64,000 nucleotides of DNA, taken from positions 291,197,782 through 291,261,781 of the forward strand of contig OX465600.1 of the NCBI GenBank assembly GCA_950022295.1, given 5' to 3'. The notes beneath the pieces are model-generated. The model was not told the origin of the DNA, did no database searches, and worked only from the letters and a program-made list of their open reading frames with translations. Both the position numbers and the translations under genes were made by a program. Shown here piece by piece: positions 58,503 through 64,000 of the stretch; the stretch's first letter is position 1; each line of letters starts with the position of its first letter. The stretch is from Bromus sterilis. Lineage: Eukaryota > Streptophyta > Magnoliopsida > Poales > Poaceae.

Positions 58503-59006
58503 ATGGAAAACAACAAAAATATTATGAGAGAGCTTTATGAGCTCTACCTTGAGTTGGGACATGAAGTGTTTGAAGAGAAAATCAAAAAACCTATGGAGCT
58601 TCATTATTTGCACAACAGTCATGTTAGTAGCAATGTTATTAGTATGTCTTCTTTGAATACCTTTGATCCTAATGATATGCAAAGCTATAAGCTTGGGGAT
58701 GCTACGTTTTATGAAGATGATCTTTTTAGCCCCCCAAGTTTTGATGAGGAAATTTATTTTGATGATACTTTGTCTCCTATCTATGATGATTGTTGTGGTG
58801 ACACTTATGCTATAAAGAATACTATTTTTCAAGTGCATCATGATAAGAATGATTCATGTGATAGCTATTTTGTTGAGTTTGCTCCCACTATTACTAATGA
58901 GAAGGATTTTGCTTATGTGGGGAGTAACAAATTTTCTATGCTTGTGGATCATGATAAGAAAGTTTTTGTGATACTTATATTGTTGAGTTTATTCATGATC
59001 CCATAG
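58503..59006 (+). CDS. Acidic ORF of element 2, unknown function
   Basis: The 167-codon frame starts MENNKNIMRELYELYLELGH soon after the primer site, where gag would normally begin. It is rich in Asp, Glu, Tyr and Phe (for example EDDLFSPPSFDEEIYFDDTL) and ends in a short hydrophobic stretch that may follow a frameshift. I see no gag, zinc knuckle or enzyme motif. Similar frames occur, to my memory, in many wheat non-autonomous Athila-type copies. Whether it is translated is unknown. Confidence 0.45.
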   Translation: MENNKNIMRELYELYLELGHEVFEEKIKKPMELHYLHNSHVSSNVISMSSLNTFDPNDMQSYKLGDATFYEDDLFSPPSFDEEIYFDDTLSPIYDDCCGDTYAIKNTIFQVHHDKNDSCDSYFVEFAPTITNEKDFAYVGSNKFSMLVDHDKKVFVILILLSLFMIP

Positions 59007-61814
59007 AAAATTATTATGAGAGGGGAACATATGCTCATAGATATTTCAATAATATCAAATTCCCTCTCTTTATGTTGAAAGTTTTGAAGTTGCACTTGTT
59101 TTGCCTCCCTATGCTAATATCTTTATGCTTCAATGAGTTATTCTTCTATAAGATCCCTTTGCATAGGAAGCATGTTAGACTTAAATGTGTTTGATATTTG
59201 CTTCTTGATGCTCTCTTTTGTTCTTCAACTCTTATTCCTACGAGAGCATCACTAAAATCTTAAGCCTAGCTAATGGCTTTAAAGAAGCGCTTTCGGGAGG
59301 CAGCCCGCAACGAATTTAGGATTTCCTTTTCGTTTTTCTTCTGTTTTTAGTGGTCTTGATTATTGTTACTACTGTAGCAACATCATTGTATCTTTATTTT
59401 CAATCTTTGTGCCAAGTCTAGCCTCCAATTGCAACAAAGTTCAAAAGTTGTGAATGCTGTCCAGAAAACAGATTCTGTCCTTGGACGAAAAAATTAGCCT
59501 AAAATCACCAGATCATCTTTTTGATCTGAATTATTTTGACAGCGTGCTCCATACGATTGAATTTCGAGCGTCTGTTCTGAGTTTTTTGATTCGAGTTGCA
59601 GAAGTACCCCGAAAAATTTCTTTACTACCCGCTGTTCTGTTTTTCACAGATTCTGCCACGTTTTTTCTCTCCTAACTTTTGCAAACCTTAAGCTTGCTTT
59701 TTCTTTGCAAAAACTTTTTGGCAATCTTGAGAAACTGTAGCCCTTCAAGCATATCTTTATGTCGAGTGTGAAAAAATTATTTATTAAGGGTACTAACCTC
59801 TCTAATCAGTTTATGATGAGTTTTGTATGAAGGGAGTTTTCAAGTGTGCGAAGGAAGGTGATGAAAGAAGATCAAGTAGTGTCAAACGCTCAAGCTTGGG
59901 GATGCCCATGTGCAACCCCAATAAATATTCAAGGAGACTCAAGCGTCTAAGCTTGGGGATGCACCAGTGCATCCCCTTCTTCATCAACAATTATCAGTTC
60001 ATCCCTCGTTGCACTATATTTTTATCACTTTATGCATTATGTGCTATGCTTGGAGCGTCTTGCTCTTTAGTTTTTAGTTTTCTTTAGCTTTGCCTGCTGG
60101 TCATATCTTGTGAGATATTACAATCCTTGATTGGGAGAGAAACACGCTCCACTTTCAAAATCTAGAACACATCATAGAATTTTTCATGCCTATCTTTCTC
60201 TGTTGTGTGTTCTTTACCTTTTCGTAGCTACTGCCATGTTTAGTTTTAGATTTAGTTTGTCTTTAGCAAGAGCCTTGGCTTTTGTTTAGTTTGTTGCTGG
60301 AACTCTCTTTAGTTTTCATGTTTATCTTGTTAAGAGAGTTGGTTGTTTCACTGAGTTGTGTCTTGTCTTGAAAGTAGGTAATTGAGGTTGCTATTTAATT
60401 TTAGTAGTAACTTGCAATAGTTTTGAGGTATTGATGTGAGTAATGTATGAACTTTTGGTGTCAAGAGCTCTAGCCTATTAGTGATAGGTGTCGTATTTTG
60501 GGCAATCCGTGTTTATTTTCAAAACCTACAAAACTAGTTGAGAACTCTAGCTACTAGATGGATCACTACTCTTCTGAGGGGTCGGATATTAGAGTACACT
60601 CACGTACCATGAGTCGAGGATGCGCAAGGATAACCAAATCCCCATACACTCCTCCTCGGGGTACTTGTCTCTTTGTGAACCTCCTTACTAGATTGAGAGT
60701 TACCGATAATAAGTGCATGAGTTCTTCGGACTAATGTAAGTATTGAAAGTTGACACTTCCACCTCCTCATATTTGCTAGCCTCTCCTGTGCCGTCCACGA
60801 GAGTTGGCGTCCACCTTCGCCGGTACATCCAAACCCTTGTCGTGATACGCTCTGTCATCATAAACCTCCTTATATCTTTCCTCAAAAACCACCATACCTA
60901 CCTATCAAGGCATTTCCATAGACTTTCCGAGATATATTGCCATGCAACATCCACTTCTTCATGACTTGATCTTCATGTCATACATGTTCCTGTTACACTG
61001 GCAGCGACATACATTGCATACATCATGATAGCTACATCTTCTTTATGTTTTGAGTACCTTGTAAAGTGTGAAAGATCTTCTATACCCTCTTGTAAATTAG
61101 AGTGTTTCCCTTAAGTGAGGAAAAGATCCCAAAGTGGACAAATCAAAAGATCCCAAAGAGGACAAATGAGAGTTAAATAGAAAGAGCCATTGAGGCCACC
61201 AAAAAAAATACAAAAAAATAGAAAAATGAGAAAAAGAAAATAAAAAGAGAGAAAGGGGCAACACTACTATCCTTTTTAAAGATCCACACTAGTACTCCCT
61301 CTTATCCTTGTACTCCATAGAGATGATCATACATGCATATAGCTATGTGGGGACCTTCACACTATAGAAGTTGGCTTGTATATTCCAATGATGAGCCTCA
61401 TCAAATGAGCTCTAGGTCTTCTTGAGCAAGCAAGTTGGATGCACCCCCACTAGTTCCATTGGAGAGCTTACCTTAGCTCATATGTGCATCCGTTGCATGG
61501 CAATCCCTACTCCTCACATCATATATATCATTTGGCTTTCTCTCGCCTATGATTGTCCTCATTGATGTGAGCCTTTCACACCATTTTTGTCTTCCTCCTC
61601 CACCTTTTCTCTCTTTGCCATCCTAAGTGTCAACTTTCTTGCTTACGCTCATCCATTGCATAGGTGCTCAAAATGTCGAAAAGGGGTGGATCATTTTGAC
61701 TTGTACCTGGCTAGTGGTCTGGGGATGAGTCAAGATAAGATTCGAAAGAAGACCAAGTGTGAAACTTTAGTAGATTGAGTTCTCAACACAAAAATATTTT
61801 TTCTCGTATATCCC
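59007..61814 (+). other. Non-coding internal region of element 2
   Basis: 59262-60763 is the block shared with element 1, including hairpins at about 59898-59976. After 60763 come cctcctcatatttgctagcc and a long stretch without frames, then a purine-rich A/G tract (61200-61260). It is cut by the LTR of element 3 at 61815. No pol sequence is present, so element 2 is non-autonomous. Confidence 0.7.
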
Positions 61815-63458
61815 TGATACGTCCAAAACGTATCTATAATTTCTGCTTGCTCCATGCATGTTTTGTGTGATATTTCTATGATCTAGATACACTTTCATAC
61901 ACTTTTGATCATATTTGGACTAACCTATTAACTCAGTGCACCACAGTGCCAGTTCCTGTTTTCTGCTGTTTTTCTATTTCAGTTTTCCCCCATATAAAAA
62001 GTGCCAGAAAAATTCCGGGAAAAATATAGGAAAAATCAGCGTGCAGGAAGCTTCGCGAAGAGCCCAAGTGGGGCCAGAGGGGAGCCAGGGGTGGCCCAGG
62101 CGGCCACCCGGCGCGGCCCCACCCCTGTCCGCGCCAGGGGGCGCCTGGGGCCCCTGGTCCACCTCTGGCTGCCCCCCTTCGCCTATATATTCTCCGTCAC
62201 GGGAAACTTCCGAGGGCAGAACCCTTTTTCGCGATATCTCCTCTGTTCCGCCGCCCCCGCGCTTCCGAGATCGGGAGCACCAGAAGACCTCTTCCCGTCA
62301 CCCTGCCGGAGGGAGGGCCGACCTCCGGGAGTCTCCTCTCCACCATGGATGCTCCCCGGATGTCTTGTGAGTAGTTTTCCTTGGACCATGGGTCCGTGAT
62401 CAGTAGCTATGTGATGTTCTCCTCCCCTCTTTGATCTTCATGGTTTAGACCTCGTGAGCTGCCCTACATGATCGAGGCACTTTTGTAATCTTTCTGTTGT
62501 TGCTATGCTGAGTTTGATGGGATCTGATGGATTATGAGATTATGTTCAGATTGTGATTGAGTAATATATTTGGTTTTTATCTCTTATATTTTTGTTCCTA
62601 AGTAATTCTTGCATGTTCTCCGTTGCTGTTTATTGCTTTGGCCAAGTAGTAGGTAGTAACCCCAAGAGGGAACATTATGCTCGATTGTGGGTTCATGCCC
62701 CCCGATGACACGCTTGAGTGACAGAAACATGAGTCTAGGGGATGTGTTGTCGCCACAAGGGGTAAAACAACGGTGCTTGTAACCGCGGTTGTAAGGATTG
62801 TTTACTTTACGCAAAGTGCTTTTTAATGCAGTTGTCTGTTGCTTTGGGTTTACACTTTGGGTGGGGCTCGCAACTTAATACCAGTGAGATGTTCTGGATA
62901 GATATCTCAAGGTGGATGATTAGTAGTAGATGCAGTTGGATTTCGGTCTACTTATTTTGGCGTATTGCCCGTGCTTTTGAGCCTCTTCCTTTCTTTTGTA
63001 GCATAGTTATCATTGCGGTGCGTTCATAATCCTGTCAATTGCCCTTCTGTAATTTGTTTACCTCGCATAGCAGTTTTATCGTCTTTTGGGAGAGAGACAT
63101 CACTAGTGAACATACGTATCCCGGTCCATATCTTCATTACTGTTTCCACGCTCATTTACTTTTCTGCTTTTACTTTTAGTTGCTATCATTATCCCTTGTG
63201 TTTGATCCTTTGTGAACAACAAGGCCTGAGAGATTGACAACCTCTCTGAACTTCGTTGGAAACAAAGTTATTTGTGTTTGTGTGCAGGTCCGCGTCAGTT
63301 GCGCCGCTGACACCTACTTATCATTTCTGGAGTCCTACTGGAGACAAACCTTGGTATCTTTACCGAGGGAAATTTGCTGCTGTGCTACATCACGCCTTCC
63401 ACTTGGGTCTCACCAACGAAGGGCGAGAAGACTATACCCGTCAACTCTCGCGCCGTCA
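61815..63458 (+). repeat. 5' LTR of Athila-type element 3
   Basis: It starts TGATACGTCCAAAACGTATC and ends GCCGTCA (1644 bp); the usual ATCA end has changed to GTCA. It belongs to the same family as 38325-39984. A TATA-like cctatatattctccg lies at about 62182. It is inserted in the internal region of element 2. Confidence 0.9.
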
Positions 63459-63467
63459 AGCAAATTT

Positions 63468-63485
63468 TGGCGCCGTTGCCGGGGA
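63468..63485 (+). other. Primer-binding site of element 3
   Basis: TGGCGCCGTTGCCGGGGA begins nine bases after the LTR end. Confidence 0.9.
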
Positions 63486-63620
63486 CTCTGAGTGCTAAGA
63501 TAGGGGAGTTGCACACTACCCTTTACCTTTGTTTTTTAGTCTTGTTAGTTTACCTTTCAGTTTTTATCTTTGTGTCTTTTATCAAAAATCACAAAAAAAT
63601 CTGCCACACTTGCTGCTGCT

Positions 63621-64000
63621 ATGGGTTCCACTGAAAACACCAAGTTGTGTGACTTCACTAGTCACAACAACCAAGACTTTATCTGCACCCCCATTGCCAC
63701 ACCTGCCACTTCAGCTACCTCTTATGAAATTAAACCTGCCTTGCTAAACCTTGTTATGAGAGATCAATTCTCTGGTGCTGGAGATGATGCTGCTTTACAC
63801 TTGAACAATTTTGTTGAATTATGTGATATGCAAAAGTATAAAGAAGTAGAAGGTGATATTGTTAAGCTCAAGCTCTTTCCTTTCTCTTTAAGGGGAGACG
63901 CTAAAATTTGGTTTCAATCTTTGCCTAGGAATAGCATAGATTCTTGGGATAAGTGCAAAGATGCTTTTATAGGGAAGTACTACCCACCTGGTAAAATTAT
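63621..64000 (+). CDS. Athila-type gag, N-terminal part (runs off window)
   Basis: From ATG 63621 (MGSTENTKLCDFTSHNNQ) the frame is open to the window end (126 codons). It shows the plant retrotransposon gag core: LVMRDQFSGAGDDAALHLNN, FVELCDMQKYKEVEGDIVKL, KLFPFSLRGDAKIWFQSLP, then SWDKCKDAFIGKYYPP. Gag forms the virus-like particle of LTR retrotransposons. This is the only undamaged gag start in the window; whether the rest of the element is intact cannot be seen. Confidence 0.88.
   Translation, partial: MGSTENTKLCDFTSHNNQDFICTPIATPATSATSYEIKPALLNLVMRDQFSGAGDDAALHLNNFVELCDMQKYKEVEGDIVKLKLFPFSLRGDAKIWFQSLPRNSIDSWDKCKDAFIGKYYPPGKI

Overview
The window looks like nuclear DNA of a grass of the wheat tribe (Triticeae: wheat, Aegilops or a close relative). 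Spliced plant genes are separated by long tracts of nested transposons. The transposons include a BARE1/Angela-type Copia element with TGTTGGAAATA...TTTCCAACA ends, Athila-type Gypsy elements with TGATACGTCC... LTRs and a TGGCGCCGTTGCCGGGGA primer site, Stowaway MITEs with CTCCCTCC ends, and a tRNA-type SINE. The species itself cannot be told from this sequence. There is no sign of bacterial or organellar DNA, tRNA or rRNA genes, or CRISPR.

Three host genes are supported. (1) The eight 3'-terminal coding exons (326-3477, +) of a metallo-beta-lactamase-fold hydrolase; the 5' end lies outside the window. (2) A complete three-exon VTE3 gene (24780-26536, +) for the chloroplast MPBQ/MSBQ methyltransferase of tocopherol and plastoquinone synthesis, whose second intron is of the GC-AG type. 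(3) A complete three-exon wall-associated receptor kinase (30066-32731, -). The three are not functionally linked.

Layout. 1-4.5 kb: hydrolase gene with two Stowaway MITEs. 4.5-17.7 kb: one old minus-strand LINE, cut into pieces by an LTR block (6274-13804, 5-bp target duplication), a 2.5-kb TIR-type element (14611-17077) and a second LINE fragment (about 4975-5880). 17.9-20.3 kb: two Mutator-like elements with 9-bp target duplications and a Stowaway MITE. 20.3-24.5 kb: AT-rich intergenic DNA with a foldback MITE and a SINE that carries a hAT MITE. 24.5-33.6 kb: the gene island (VTE3, a Harbinger-like element with an unknown ORF, the receptor kinase, a possible gene relic). 34.5-64 kb: a nested retrotransposon stack.

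The stack can be read as a history. A decayed Copia element (34.5-37.45 kb) received a Tat/RIRE2-like Gypsy element (LTR 37451-38312). That element received an Athila-type element right after its primer site (LTR 38325-39984), and this one received a 9.25-kb BARE-type element (40287-49540) inside its gag frame. A deletion joined the Athila-type element to the integrase end of the Gypsy element near 51783. The Gypsy element continues with a spliced antisense gene (56825-53196), which is interrupted by a second Athila-type element (from 56826). That one is in turn interrupted by a third (from 61815), whose gag runs off the window.

The points most worth following are a heat-shock-element-like array in both BARE-type LTRs, upstream of the LTR TATA box, and the phase-consistent spliced antisense gene of the Gypsy element.
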